Counted from the first letter of the stretch, positions 17,893 to 27,556 are shown. The stretch is 50,796 nucleotides of DNA from a gamma proteobacterium symbiont of Ctena orbiculata (GCA_003058495.1 QBVC01000038.1:1-50796); one strand, 5' to 3'. Numbers and translations are program-made. The notes: generated from the sequence alone by a model not told the origin.

Positions 17893-17906
17893 GTTTCTGC
17901 GCCCGG

Positions 17907-18737
17907 CTACTTGCCGGCCAGCCGCTGCAGCATCTCTTCCATGCGGATCAGCCGCTGCTCCATCTCCCGGGTGCGGGCGTCGATGCGGTGCACCTCCCCC
18001 GCCTCCCCTTCGCCGCTGTCACGGGAGAACTGTTCGTGTTCTCGCTGCAGCGTCTCGAGGACGATGCCGATCATCATGTTGAGGAAGACAAAGGCCACCA
18101 CGAAGATGAAGGAGAGATAGAAGGACCAGCTCAAGGGGTATACGTCCATGGTCTCGTACATCACGTCGGTCCAGTCCTCGAAGGTGGCGACGCGGAACAG
18201 GGTGAGCATGGCGATGGTGATGTTGCCCCAGAGCTCCCGGTTGATCTCGCTGAAGAACATGCTCCCCATGGCGGCATAGATGTAGAAGATGATGAACATC
18301 AGCAGGGAGACATAGCCCATCCGCGGGATGGCGGTGACGAAGGCGTTCATCAGGATGCGCAGCTCGGGGATGATGGAGACCAGGCGCAGCACCCGGAATA
18401 TCCGCAGCAGACGCCCGAGCAGGGCGGCCTCGCTGTCGTCCACCGGGATCAGGCTGGCGGTGACGATAAGGAAGTCGAAGATGTTCCAGCCCTTGCTGAA
18501 GAAGGACTTCAGGCTCTTCTCCGCCAGCATGCGGATGATGATCTCGGTAAGAAAGAAGAGGGTGATGCCCACGTCCAGGATCCGCAGCAGCTGCGCGGTG
18601 GCCGCCGGTATGGGGTAGGTCTTGGCGCCGATCATCAGGGCGGAGATGACGATGACCAGGATGACGAAGGTCTCAAACAGCTTGTTGGAGCGCAGCTGTT
18701 CGAATCGGTCCCGTAGTGTGGCTGTGCTGAGTGTCAT
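17907..18737 (-). CDS. Voltage-gated cation channel, single-domain (BacNav-like)
   Basis: 276 residues with one six-helix ion-transport domain. S1 about 20-38, S2 51-72, S3 83-99, S4 107-130 with Arg at 109, 112, 115 and 118 (RLLRIFRVLRL), S5 140-162, pore loop 172-195, S6 203-230. A C-terminal helix from about 252 (ARTREMEQRLIRMEEMLQRL) looks like the four-helix coiled coil of bacterial sodium channels. The selectivity filter reads TFEDWTD at 185-191. Classical bacterial sodium channels have TLESWS there; extra acids at the Ser and +2-after-Trp positions resemble calcium-selective filters. I predict a homotetramer in the inner membrane with raised calcium permeability. It is monocistronic. 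Confidence 0.92.
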   Translation of the reverse strand: MTLSTATLRDRFEQLRSNKLFETFVILVIVISALMIGAKTYPIPAATAQLLRILDVGITLFFLTEIIIRMLAEKSLKSFFSKGWNIFDFLIVTASLIPVDDSEAALLGRLLRIFRVLRLVSIIPELRILMNAFVTAIPRMGYVSLLMFIIFYIYAAMGSMFFSEINRELWGNITIAMLTLFRVATFEDWTDVMYETMDVYPLSWSFYLSFIFVVAFVFLNMMIGIVLETLQREHEQFSRDSGEGEAGEVHRIDARTREMEQRLIRMEEMLQRLAGK

Positions 18738-18898
18738 TGTCTTTTCAGAGTAGGGGCTGTGGCGACGAGGCGCGGATTATACATATCTCTGCTGAAAAAA
18801 ATCAGTATGAAATCGCCCTGCGATTAGTCGTGATATGGCATGGGAGGTTCCCCAATCACCCTCGAGTGTATGAGTGGGGGGGAAGGCAGTCCGGGATA

Positions 18899-19261
18899 TC
18901 AACGTCCCCAGCGCTTGAAACGTCTCCTGCAGTAGGCCAGCAGCTCGGCGTAGTTGCGGAAATAGAGCTCAAAGCCATCTTCCGCGGGGGCGTCCAACTC
19001 GCACCAGTCGTTGTCGTAGTCGCGGCAGATCTGCGGCCGCTGCGCGTAGATGCCGCAGGCCCCCCCTGGCCCCAGGTGTTCGCAGCTGCCCTGGAAGAGG
19101 AGGAACCAGCCGTCCTCGTCCTTGTAGATCTCGACCCCCTGATGCGAGACCTGCCACAACAGGTGTTCAAAGTCGGCCTTTGATCTGGGGGCGACGCCGA
19201 GCGCCTCTGTGGTGTAGGTGCAACACTTCGAGTTGAGGCAGCGGCTGCACTTGCCATCCAC
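18899..19261 (-). CDS. YkgJ-family cysteine cluster protein
   Basis: 120 residues. An N-terminal CSRCLNSKCCTYTTE cluster and later Cys in GSCEHLGPGGACGIYAQRPQICRDY match the YkgJ/CxxCxxCC metal-binding family, thought to hold zinc or iron. The start is GTG; GGAG lies about 8 bases upstream, within the last codons of rhlB. Only 5 bases separate it from the rhlB stop, so it is the second gene of a two-gene operon. Function is unknown. An RNA-related role is suggested only by the rhlB linkage. Confidence 0.88.
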   Translation of the reverse strand: MDGKCSRCLNSKCCTYTTEALGVAPRSKADFEHLLWQVSHQGVEIYKDEDGWFLLFQGSCEHLGPGGACGIYAQRPQICRDYDNDWCELDAPAEDGFELYFRNYAELLAYCRRRFKRWGR

Positions 19262-19266
19262 GTCGT

Positions 19267-20628
19267 CTACTCCGGATTGCCACTCTGCGGCGGTTTGGGG
19301 CCGCGCCGGCGCCGGCGTCGTTTCTTCGGTTTCTCACCATCCTTGGGTTTATGGCTCTTGTGGTGATGCCCCTTGCCGTGTCCTTTGCGTCCATCCTTGC
19401 CGCGGTGGGGCTGGCGTGAACCCTTTTCGGGATAGATTCGGCTCTTGGGATCTATCTCCGCCAACAGGGCCGGATCGACGGTCTGGGTGGGAATGGCATG
19501 GCCGACAAAGGCCTCGATGTCTGGCAGCGAGAAGGCATAGGTCTCGCAGGCGAAGCTGATGGCATCGCCGCTGGCGCCGGCACGGGCGGTGCGGCCGATG
19601 CGGTGGACATAATCCTCCGCATCCTCCGGCAGGTCGTAGTTGATGACATGGGTGACGTCGGGAATATGCAGTCCGCGGGCCGCCACGTCGGTGGCCACGA
19701 GCACCGACAGTTCGCCCTCCTGGAAGCGCTTCAGCAGGCTCAGGCGCTTCTTCTGCGGCACGTCGCCGGAGAGCACGGCGGTGTCGATGCCGTTCCCCTC
19801 GAGAAAGCCCCAGACCTTGTCCGCAACCCGCTTGGTGTTGACGAAGACGATGCTTCGGGCATCGCTCATGCCCTTGATCAGCCCGATCAGGAGCGGGATC
19901 TTCTCCTCGTTGGCGGCCATGTAGCAGGTTTCGGTGATCTTCTCCGCGGTAACCTGCTCCGGTGCCACCTCCACGCTCTGGGGGTTGTTCATGTGCTCGT
20001 AGGCGAGCTCCTTGACGCGGTAGGAGAGGGTGGCGGAAAAGAGCATGCCCAGCCTTTTCTGGGGCGGCGGGCAGCGGCGCATCATGTAGCGGATATCCTT
20101 GATGAAACCGAGATCGAACATCCGGTCCGCCTCGTCCAGGACCAGGACCTGGATCGCGCGCAGATCGTAGACATGCTGCTTGTAGTAGTCGATCAGGCGA
20201 CCGGGGGTACCGATGAGGATATCGACCCCGGTCTCCAACTGCCTGCGCTGCTTGTCGTAGCCCGTACCGCCGAAGACGGCGGCGGATGAGAAGTCTGTAT
20301 GTTTCGTCAGCGCCTGGGCGTCGTTGTAGATCTGCACCGCCAGTTCCCGGGTGGGGGCGAGGATCAGGGCGCGGGGCTGGTTGGCCTTGCGCGTCTCTTC
20401 CGCGGGGTGGAGCAGCAGGTGGCGCAGGGTGGCAATGAGAAAGGCCGCGGTCTTGCCGGTGCCGGTCTGGGCCTGTCCCGCCACATCCCTGCCGGCAAGG
20501 GCAATGGGAAGGGTCTCCGCCTGGATGGGGGTGCAGAATTCGAAGCCCGCCTCGGCGATGCCCTGGAGGATGGCATCGGGAAGCTCGAAGCTGTCGAAAC
20601 GTGTCTCGGTAAGGTGTTTGTCAGTCAT
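19267..20628 (-). CDS. rhlB: ATP-dependent RNA helicase RhlB
   Basis: 453 residues. All DEAD-box motifs are present: the Q motif in FCTPIQ, I AQTGTGKT, Ia PTRELA, Ib GTPGRL, II DEAD, III SAT, V ATDVAARGLH and VI HRIGRTAR. The opening HLTETRF...GFEFCTPIQAETLP is RhlB-like rather than RhlE or SrmB. The start is set at MTDKHLTE; the open frame extends 31 codons upstream into repeat DNA. The C-terminal 60 residues are very basic, with a run of six Arg, and probably bind RNA. In E. coli RhlB unwinds mRNA in the RNase E degradosome. The upstream gap to rlmH carries a palindromic repeat element. Confidence 0.93.
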   Translation of the reverse strand: MTDKHLTETRFDSFELPDAILQGIAEAGFEFCTPIQAETLPIALAGRDVAGQAQTGTGKTAAFLIATLRHLLLHPAEETRKANQPRALILAPTRELAVQIYNDAQALTKHTDFSSAAVFGGTGYDKQRRQLETGVDILIGTPGRLIDYYKQHVYDLRAIQVLVLDEADRMFDLGFIKDIRYMMRRCPPPQKRLGMLFSATLSYRVKELAYEHMNNPQSVEVAPEQVTAEKITETCYMAANEEKIPLLIGLIKGMSDARSIVFVNTKRVADKVWGFLEGNGIDTAVLSGDVPQKKRLSLLKRFQEGELSVLVATDVAARGLHIPDVTHVINYDLPEDAEDYVHRIGRTARAGASGDAISFACETYAFSLPDIEAFVGHAIPTQTVDPALLAEIDPKSRIYPEKGSRQPHRGKDGRKGHGKGHHHKSHKPKDGEKPKKRRRRRRGPKPPQSGNPE

Positions 20629-20712
20629 GGCGGGCAAGCATACAGTAATTTGGGCGCGCACACGATGGCTCCCTGTTGCATTGCCCGGAGAGAATGGGTT
20701 TATTAAAAAAAC

Positions 20713-21017
20713 AGTCCGCAAATGAACGCGAATGAACGCAAATAATGGAGATGTACGGATTCAACCCGCAGCAGTGTTTACAGGTATGCGGCTGTAGTAA
20801 AGTAGGTGCAGAATATATTGTATTATCAAATAGTTATAGTGATGAACTTGGCTGGATGTTGCACTGTCGCCATAGTGGAGAGGACCGCGGGAAGTTCCAT
20901 ATATGATTTTCAAGACTTGCCTTGGGAAGGAGTCGGGGTGATCCAAGCTGTTGTCAACTAATGAAATTAACTTTTGATTTGCGTTCATTCGCGTTCATTC
21001 GCGTTCATTTGCGGACT
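20713..21017. repeat. Inverted-repeat element A between rhlB and rlmH
   Basis: The left arm (20713-20743) starts agtccgcaaatgaacg. The right arm (20977-21017) is its reverse complement with one extra 10-base unit (gcgttcattc). Arms are built of 10-base steps gcaaatgaac / gcgaatgaac. The 233-base interior is AT-rich and has no gene. The arms recur around 47671-47912 and, degenerate, 31660-31760, so this is a dispersed family. It fills most of the 461-base divergent gap, so rhlB and rlmH promoters must lie in or beside it. Confidence 0.85.
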
Positions 21018-21089
21018 AATATTGCGACTGCTTACCAATTTCAAAAGCCAACAGGCCCAGGATGCCGTAGAATCCCGTACAATTCCCCC

Positions 21090-21563
21090 ATGAATATCTA
21101 TTTGATATCCGTAGGAAACCGCATGCCAGGCTGGATAGATGAGGGATATCGCGAGTATGCGCGTCGCATGCCGGCCGAATGCGCCCTCCATCTGATCGAA
21201 ATCTCCCCGGGGCATCGCGGCAAAAAGGCCGATATCGCCCGGGCGGTTCGCGAGGAGGGTGAGCGCATGCTGAAGGCGATCCCGAAGGGGTGTCTGGTCC
21301 TGCTGCTGGATGTGGGGGGCAGCGCCTGGAGCACGGAGCGTCTCTCGGGCAAGCTGGAGCAGTGGATGGCGGACGGAAAGGATCTGGCGATGCTGGTGGG
21401 TGGTCCGGAAGGGCTTGCGCCCGCCTGCCTGCAACGGGCGGATGGGCGCTGGTCGCTGTCGCCGCTGACCCTGCCCCATCCGCTGGTCAGGGTCCTGGTG
21501 GCGGAGCAGCTCTATCGGGCCTGGAGCCTGCTGCGGAACCATCCCTATCATCGGGCGGGTTAA
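21090..21563 (+). CDS. rlmH: 23S rRNA pseudouridine-1915 N3-methyltransferase
   Basis: 157 residues. A SPOUT-fold methyltransferase that modifies pseudouridine 1915 in helix 69 of 23S rRNA. Family features: MNIYLISVGNRMPGWIDEGY start, the SAM-binding MLVGGPEGLAP knot loop, LSPLTLPHPLVRVLVAEQLY and the C-terminal NHPYHR. The ATG is fixed by the family N terminus; an in-frame extension to 20922 runs into the repeat element. No clear Shine-Dalgarno sequence is seen. It is the first gene of the rlmH-maf-rng-yhdP run. Confidence 0.95.
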   Translation: MNIYLISVGNRMPGWIDEGYREYARRMPAECALHLIEISPGHRGKKADIARAVREEGERMLKAIPKGCLVLLLDVGGSAWSTERLSGKLEQWMADGKDLAMLVGGPEGLAPACLQRADGRWSLSPLTLPHPLVRVLVAEQLYRAWSLLRNHPYHRAG

Positions 21564-21591
21564 AGGCCAACGGCAAGAGGATAAATCCAGC

Positions 21592-22185
21592 GTGAAGGAG
21601 TTCCCACCCATCTACCTCGCTTCCCGCTCGCCAAGGAGGAGGGAACTGCTGCGCCAGATCGGTGTCGACCACACCCTGCTCGAGATCGATATCGATGAAC
21701 GGCAGCGGCCCGAAGAGGGGCCGGCCGCCTACGTGTTGCGGCTGGCGAGGGAGAAGGCCGAGGCGGGCGCGAATGCGGCCCAAGGGGGTGGATCTTTGCC
21801 GGTCCTGGCCGCTGATACCAGTGTTGTCATCGACGACGAGCTGCTGGGAAAACCCCGGGACAGGGCCCACGGACTCTGGATGTTGAGGCAGCTGTCGGGC
21901 AGGACCCACCAGGTCTTCACCGCAGTTGCCCTGGCCTGCGGGGGGGTGGCGAATGAACTCAGCCTTAGCGAGGTCAGCTTTCGCGCCTTGAGTGAGGCGG
22001 AAATCCTTGCCTATTGGGCCACGGGAGAGCCAGCCGATAAGGCGGGAGGCTACGCCATCCAGGGGATTGGCGCGCAATTTATCAGTAGCCTGCATGGCAG
22101 CTACTCAGGCGTGATGGGGCTGCCCCTTTTCGAGACAGCGGAATTACTGCGCCGCTGCGGCATCCAATTTAATAATGAAGAATAA
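21592..22185 (+). CDS. maf: Nucleoside triphosphate pyrophosphatase, Maf family (YhdE type)
   Basis: 197 residues. Hydrolyses dTTP/UTP and modified pyrimidine triphosphates, a house-cleaning role. Features: YLASRSPRRRELL near the N terminus, VLAADTSVVIDD with the catalytic Asp, KPRD, TGEPADKAGGYAIQG and SYSGVMGLPL. The GTG start has AGAGG upstream at slightly long spacing. It begins 28 bases after rlmH. The 3' end abuts rng, as in the E. coli yhdE-rng order. Confidence 0.95.
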   Translation: MKEFPPIYLASRSPRRRELLRQIGVDHTLLEIDIDERQRPEEGPAAYVLRLAREKAEAGANAAQGGGSLPVLAADTSVVIDDELLGKPRDRAHGLWMLRQLSGRTHQVFTAVALACGGVANELSLSEVSFRALSEAEILAYWATGEPADKAGGYAIQGIGAQFISSLHGSYSGVMGLPLFETAELLRRCGIQFNNEE

Positions 22186-22201
22186 GAGCACATCAGATGT
22201 T

Positions 22202-23656
22202 ATGAGTGAAGAGATACTGATCAATGTCACCCCCCCCGAGACCCGGGTTGCGGTGATCGAGAATGGCGCGGTGCAGGAAGTGATCATCGAGCGCTACGGT
22301 AAGCGTGGCCTGGTGGGCAATGTCTACAAGGGCAAGGTGTGCCGGGTGCTGCCCGGCATGCAGGCGGCCTTTGTCGACATCGGGCTGGAGCGGGCGGCAT
22401 TCCTGCATGTATCCGATATCGGGGAGACCACAGACAAGCCCAAGACGGACAATATCCATGAACTGCTGAGTGATGGCGACTATGTGATCGTGCAGGTGCT
22501 GAAGGATCCCATCGGCACCAAGGGCGCCCGTCTCACCACCAATATCTCCATCCCGTCGCGACACCTGGTGTTCATGCCTTCGCTGGGCAACATGGGCATT
22601 TCCCAGCGCATCGAGGCCGAGGATGAGCGCCAGCGCCTGCGCGAGCTGCTGAACCAGGTGGCGGAGGCGGGCGAGATATCGGGAGGCTATATCGCCCGCA
22701 CCGCGGCGGAGGGGGTGGACGAGGTCTCGCTGAAGGCGGATATGCGTTTCCTCGCCCGCCTCTGGTCCTCGATTCAGGAGAAGAGCAAGCTGAGCAACAA
22801 AATCGAGCTGATCCACGAGGACCTCTCCCTGCCCCTGCGCTCGCTGCGGGACCTGGTCGGCCCCGATGTGGAAAAGGTGCGCATCGATTCCAAGGAGACC
22901 CACCAGAAGGCGATCAACTTCGCGCAACAGTTCATTCCCGATATCAAGCACTGTATCGAATACTACCCCGGGCAGCGCCCCCTGTTTGATCTCTACGGCG
23001 TCGAGGACGAGATCCAGAAGGCCCTGGAGCGCAAGGTACAGCTCAAGTCCGGCGGTCATCTGGTGATCGATCAGACCGAGGCGATGACCACCATCGACGT
23101 CAATACTGGGGCCTTCGTCGGCCACAGAAACCTGGAGGAGACCATATTCAAGACAAACCTGGAGGCGGCTCAGGCCATCTGCCGGCAGCTGCGTCTGCGC
23201 AACCTGGGGGGAATCATCATCATCGATTTTATCGACATGCTCGATCCCGAACATCGGCGCCAGGTGTTGCGCGCGCTGGAGAAGTGCCTGGCGCACGATC
23301 ATGCCAGGACCCATATCACCGAGGTCTCCTCCCTGGGGCTGGTGGAGATGACCCGCAAGCGGATCCGTGAATCCCTGGAGCATGTCCTCTGCGAGCCCTG
23401 TCCCTGCTGCGGCGGCAGGGGATCGATGAAGACTGCGGAGACTACCTGTTACGAGATCTTTCGGGAGATCCTGCGGGAGTCGCGGCAGTTCGACGTCGAG
23501 TCGCTGCTGGTACTCGCCTCCCAGGAGGTGATTGACCGGCTCCTGGATGAGGAGGCGACCCACCTCGCCGAGCTCGAGCAGTTTATCGGCCATCCCATCA
23601 AGCTGCAGGTGGAAATGCTCTACACCCAGGAGCACTATGACGTCGTGCTGGTGTGA
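22202..23656 (+). CDS. rng: Ribonuclease G
   Basis: 484 residues from the ATG at 22202; an in-frame ATG at 22175 would add nine residues and overlap maf. The start MSEEILINVTPPETRVAVIENG equals the RNase G N terminus. An S1 domain covers roughly residues 35-130, followed by the 5'-sensor and RNase H-like parts. Catalytic Asp residues are visible in TTIDVNTGAFVGHRNL and IIIIDFIDM. The zinc-link Cys pair is in CEPCPCCGGRG. RNase G matures 16S rRNA and degrades mRNAs from 5'-monophosphate ends. Length fits RNase G; the RNase E C-terminal scaffold is absent. Confidence 0.97.
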   Translation: MSEEILINVTPPETRVAVIENGAVQEVIIERYGKRGLVGNVYKGKVCRVLPGMQAAFVDIGLERAAFLHVSDIGETTDKPKTDNIHELLSDGDYVIVQVLKDPIGTKGARLTTNISIPSRHLVFMPSLGNMGISQRIEAEDERQRLRELLNQVAEAGEISGGYIARTAAEGVDEVSLKADMRFLARLWSSIQEKSKLSNKIELIHEDLSLPLRSLRDLVGPDVEKVRIDSKETHQKAINFAQQFIPDIKHCIEYYPGQRPLFDLYGVEDEIQKALERKVQLKSGGHLVIDQTEAMTTIDVNTGAFVGHRNLEETIFKTNLEAAQAICRQLRLRNLGGIIIIDFIDMLDPEHRRQVLRALEKCLAHDHARTHITEVSSLGLVEMTRKRIRESLEHVLCEPCPCCGGRGSMKTAETTCYEIFREILRESRQFDVESLLVLASQEVIDRLLDEEATHLAELEQFIGHPIKLQVEMLYTQEHYDVVLV

Positions 23657-23680
23657 TGCCAAGCTCCAATTCACCCGCCA

Positions 23681-26600
23681 ATGTTGAACGCCGCTAAATA
23701 TCTTCACACCAAGTTTTGGCAAATCCTGGCGTGGCTGGTGATAGCGGCGGCGCTGCTGATCACCGCGCTGCGCCTGCTCGTGCCGGTCATCGATCTCGAT
23801 CCCTACCGCCGGGAGATCGAACGGGTGGCCGAGGAGGCGGCGGGTGTCGATCTGAAGATCGGCGCCATGAAGGCCCAGGTAAAGGGTGTGCATCTGGCAT
23901 TGGATTTCACCGATGTCAGCGTGCTCGATGAAGAGAGCGGCGACCCCCTGCTCTCCGCCCCTCAGGTTCTGGTCAATATCCAGTTGCTGCGCAGCCTCCT
24001 TTCCGGTCGGTTGCAGCTGGGTGGGGCCAGTGTCATCGGTACCCGGCTGAAGCTGGAGCGATTTGCCGACGGCAGCGTCGCCCTGCAGGGGATGGGGGGG
24101 GTGACAGAGGGGGATCCGGATACGGTGGCGGCCATCCTGCTGGGGCAGAATCAGCTGCGCCTGCTCGATACCGAGATCCATCTGAAGAGCGCCATACCCA
24201 ACCAGCCCCCGCTCAGGCTCTCGGGGGTCAATGTGGATCTGCGCAACAACGGATTGCGCCATCAGCTCTCACTGGCCACCCGGATCGGCAGAGCGGGGGA
24301 GGAGTCGGTTCGTCTGATCGCCAATCTGCTGCAGAAGGATGCGAACTCGCTGGCAATGAGCGGCGAATTCTATTTCAGATGTGAAGGGCTTGTGCTGGGG
24401 GGGCGGCTCTCGGAGTGGATGCCGGCACCCTATACCCTGGACGAGGGCGAGCTCGAGGTCGAACTCTGGGGTGATCTGGAGCAGGGGGTACTGCACAACC
24501 TGCGTGGAAAGGGCGAGCTGAACGACTTTCGTGTCAACGGACCCGGGCGGGCGGAGCCTTTCGAGCTGCAAAGCCTCGCCACCGAACTCGACTGGCGGCG
24601 CTTGCCCGACGGCTGGCAGCTGGAGCTCGAGGGGCTGGCCGTGCGACAGTCCCATGGGCAGTGGCCGACCAAGCGGCTAAGCGTCGCCTGGGAGTCGAAC
24701 GAACAGCTGCAGAAGCGGTTTCGACTCGGTGCGGACGCCTTGTCGCTGATGGAGCTGAACGATTTTCTGGCCATACTGAAGCTGCCCAATCCCGAGCTGC
24801 ACGCGGCGCTCAAGGGACTCTCGCCGGAGGGGGAACTGCACGATCTCGAATTCGAGTTTTTCAAACCGGACGCGGGTGAACTCGCCTGGCGTTTGAAAGG
24901 GGAGGTGGATGACTACACCCACCAGCCATGGCAGGACATTCCCGGCTTGCGTGGACTCAAGCTGGCCTTCGACGGCAACCAGGTCGGGGGGTGGCTGAAG
25001 ATAGACAGCAGCGACCTGCTGCTCGAGTTTCCCCAGCTGTTCCGCGTTCCGCTGCACGCGCAGAGGGCGATGGGGGATTTTGTCTGGAATTTCGACCTGC
25101 AGAAGGGGCTGCACCTGAACAGTGGACACCTGCAGATGAGTACCAGGGATGTGCAGACCCTCTCCCGGATCGATCTCCAGATCCCCTTCTCCGGAAAGGA
25201 CCTCTTTATCGATATGCAGTCCGATTTCTGGGATGCGGACGGATCGCGCAAGAGCGACTATCTGCCGGTCGGGATCATGCCGGGTGAGCTGGTCGACTGG
25301 CTCGATAGCGCCCTCGTCAGCGGCTATGTGAAGTCCGGCAGTTTTCTCCTCTACGGCCCGATCAGCGAGTTTCCTTTCCGCCAGCAGCAGGGGCGGTTCG
25401 AGGTCTGGTTCGGCGTGGAGGATCTGATCCTCGACTATATGCCGGAATGGCCGCGATTGTCCGAGGGGGTGGCCGAGGTCCATTTCATCAACAATTCCCT
25501 CAATGTGAAACTGCAGGACGGCCTGCTGCTCAACAGTCAGCTGCAGGATGTCGAGGTCGAGATCGAACACCTGAAGGAGGCCTCGCCGGTGGTCATCCGG
25601 GGGAGTGCGGCGGGCCCGTTGCAGGACCTGATGGCGATCCTCGGCGAGACCCCGCTGCGCAGCGATTTTGATGCCTTTGTCGATGCGGTGGAGGTGGCTG
25701 GAGAGAGCCGGACCTTTGTCGATCTGGCGATACCGCTGAAACAGCGGGACAAGTTGAAAATAGCGGGTGAAATCGGATTTAAAAACGCTGCCCTGAGGAT
25801 CAAGAAGCCCGATCTTCCGATCGACAACCTCAGCGGTAGTCTGCGTTTCAACCGCACCGGGGTCGAAGCCGAAGGCATCAAGGCCAGGCTGTTGGGGGAC
25901 GCGATCGTTTTCGACGTCTTGCCCTACAGCCATGAGGGTGAATTCTGGACACGGCTGACAACCCGCATGCCGATCAGTCTGGAACGCCTGAAGCGTCAGT
26001 TTCCCGAGTGGAAGCTGGACTATTTCACGGGCACGGGAGAGGGCGATGTGGAGGTCAAGATTGCCCATCATCCGAGCCAGGTGCCGGTCAGGTTGAACCT
26101 GGTCTCCGACCTGCAGGGTATCTCGATACTGATGCCGGAACCCCTTGGCAAGGCGGCTGAATCGAAAGTGAGTTTCGATATGGGTGCCGATTTCCGCAAC
26201 GATGAATCGACTGAATTGAGGATCCGCTACCAGGATCAGACCCACGCCCTGTTCCGTTTCTTCGAGACAGGGGAAAAGCCCTGGATCGCCGCCATCGGAT
26301 TTGCCCGGGAGGCGCTGTCGCTGGATGATGTCGAGGGTCTGCACATGAGGGGGCATCTGCAGCGACTGAATGCGGACAGCTGGGTCAGCTGGGTCAGACA
26401 GCAGGCCGCCGCGGAAGGGGAGGGATTGTCGCAGATCACCATGGATCTCAGTGTGGATGAACTCGTAGCCCTTGGCACAGCCTGTCCCGAAACCCGGTTC
26501 ACCTATCAAAACTATGCCGATGGTTACCGTATCGATCTGACCTCGGATACGGCGCAGGGCATGATTCAGATACCCCAAGCGCTGGATCAGCGGCCGATAT

Positions 26601-27556
26601 ACGGGCGCTTTGATTATCTGAAGTTCGATCTGAAGGAGCTGGCCCGCGGAATCACCGGACAGCAGGGGCAGCGACGGAAGGCAGCCGATCTCGATCCCCG
26701 AGACGTGCCCGCAATCAATTTTACGGTCGAGGATCTCTACATCAACGACCATCCGATGGGCAAGGGATACATTACCTGGAGAAAGGAGGACGATGGCATC
26801 ACGGTTGAAAGCCTGGCCCTGGTCGGGGAAGGGATCGACCTTTCGGGTCAGGGCTATTGGCGTCTGACTCCCAGGGGGCACAGCACATCACTCAATCTGC
26901 AGTTGCACACCGGCAGCCTGGGTAATCTGCAAAATGCCTTGGGCATCACCACCGGGATCGAGCAGGCGCCCACCGATGTCAAGGCCGAACTCTACTGGCC
27001 CACCTCCCCCCTGGCGATGGGCGCGGAGAAGCTCTACGGCAGTATCTCGCTGAAGGTGAACAAAGGACTGGTCAACAATGTCGATCCCGGGGTCGGCAGG
27101 CTGATCGGCCTGTTCAGCCTGAATGCCCTGGGCAAACGCCTGGCCCTCGATTTTTCGGACCTGTTTTCCGAGGGCCTGGCATTCGACTCCATCGAAGGCA
27201 ATTTCACCGTGAACGACGGCGATGCATACACATCGGATCTCGTGATGAAGAGCACTGCGGCGGTAATCGAGGTGCGCGGCCGCACCGGTCTGGCGAGCCG
27301 GACCTATGACCAAAAGATCGTGGTCACGCCGAATGTCAGTGCCACCCTGCCCCTGCTGGGCACGCTGGCGATCAATCCCACCGCGGGTGTGGCCCTGGCG
27401 ATGACGCAAAAGCTGATCGGGCGGATCTTCGACCGCATAGCCGAGCGGACCTATGAAGTCACGGGCAGCTGGGATAATCCTCAATATACACAGATCGATA
27501 TCACAAAAGAGGGCTCCGGTGGCAGTTCGCTGATGCCGGAGATGCCCGGTGAATGA
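23681..27556 (+). CDS. yhdP: YhdP-family AsmA-like envelope lipid transport protein
   Basis: 1291 residues. One N-terminal membrane anchor (about 13-37, LAWLVIAAALLITALRLLV) is followed by a very long beta-rich periplasmic body of the YhdP/TIGR02099 type. It ends in an AsmA-like C-terminal region with GVGRLIGLFSLNALGKRLALD and RTYDQKIVVTPN. E. coli YhdP, TamB and YdbH are thought to bridge the membranes and move phospholipids to the outer membrane. The gene starts 24 bases after rng, matching the conserved maf-rng-yhdP-tldD order. No good ribosome site is visible before the ATG. Confidence 0.95.
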   Translation: MLNAAKYLHTKFWQILAWLVIAAALLITALRLLVPVIDLDPYRREIERVAEEAAGVDLKIGAMKAQVKGVHLALDFTDVSVLDEESGDPLLSAPQVLVNIQLLRSLLSGRLQLGGASVIGTRLKLERFADGSVALQGMGGVTEGDPDTVAAILLGQNQLRLLDTEIHLKSAIPNQPPLRLSGVNVDLRNNGLRHQLSLATRIGRAGEESVRLIANLLQKDANSLAMSGEFYFRCEGLVLGGRLSEWMPAPYTLDEGELEVELWGDLEQGVLHNLRGKGELNDFRVNGPGRAEPFELQSLATELDWRRLPDGWQLELEGLAVRQSHGQWPTKRLSVAWESNEQLQKRFRLGADALSLMELNDFLAILKLPNPELHAALKGLSPEGELHDLEFEFFKPDAGELAWRLKGEVDDYTHQPWQDIPGLRGLKLAFDGNQVGGWLKIDSSDLLLEFPQLFRVPLHAQRAMGDFVWNFDLQKGLHLNSGHLQMSTRDVQTLSRIDLQIPFSGKDLFIDMQSDFWDADGSRKSDYLPVGIMPGELVDWLDSALVSGYVKSGSFLLYGPISEFPFRQQQGRFEVWFGVEDLILDYMPEWPRLSEGVAEVHFINNSLNVKLQDGLLLNSQLQDVEVEIEHLKEASPVVIRGSAAGPLQDLMAILGETPLRSDFDAFVDAVEVAGESRTFVDLAIPLKQRDKLKIAGEIGFKNAALRIKKPDLPIDNLSGSLRFNRTGVEAEGIKARLLGDAIVFDVLPYSHEGEFWTRLTTRMPISLERLKRQFPEWKLDYFTGTGEGDVEVKIAHHPSQVPVRLNLVSDLQGISILMPEPLGKAAESKVSFDMGADFRNDESTELRIRYQDQTHALFRFFETGEKPWIAAIGFAREALSLDDVEGLHMRGHLQRLNADSWVSWVRQQAAAEGEGLSQITMDLSVDELVALGTACPETRFTYQNYADGYRIDLTSDTAQGMIQIPQALDQRPIYGRFDYLKFDLKELARGITGQQGQRRKAADLDPRDVPAINFTVEDLYINDHPMGKGYITWRKEDDGITVESLALVGEGIDLSGQGYWRLTPRGHSTSLNLQLHTGSLGNLQNALGITTGIEQAPTDVKAELYWPTSPLAMGAEKLYGSISLKVNKGLVNNVDPGVGRLIGLFSLNALGKRLALDFSDLFSEGLAFDSIEGNFTVNDGDAYTSDLVMKSTAAVIEVRGRTGLASRTYDQKIVVTPNVSATLPLLGTLAINPTAGVALAMTQKLIGRIFDRIAERTYEVTGSWDNPQYTQIDITKEGSGGSSLMPEMPGE

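Noticed and set aside
22193-24262. 689-codon open frame antisense to rng and yhdP
   Set aside because: Mirror of strongly conserved genes on the other strand; such frames are common in GC-rich DNA.
24677-26881. 734-codon open frame antisense to yhdP
   Set aside because: Antisense shadow; the yhdP frame on the plus strand carries the family features.
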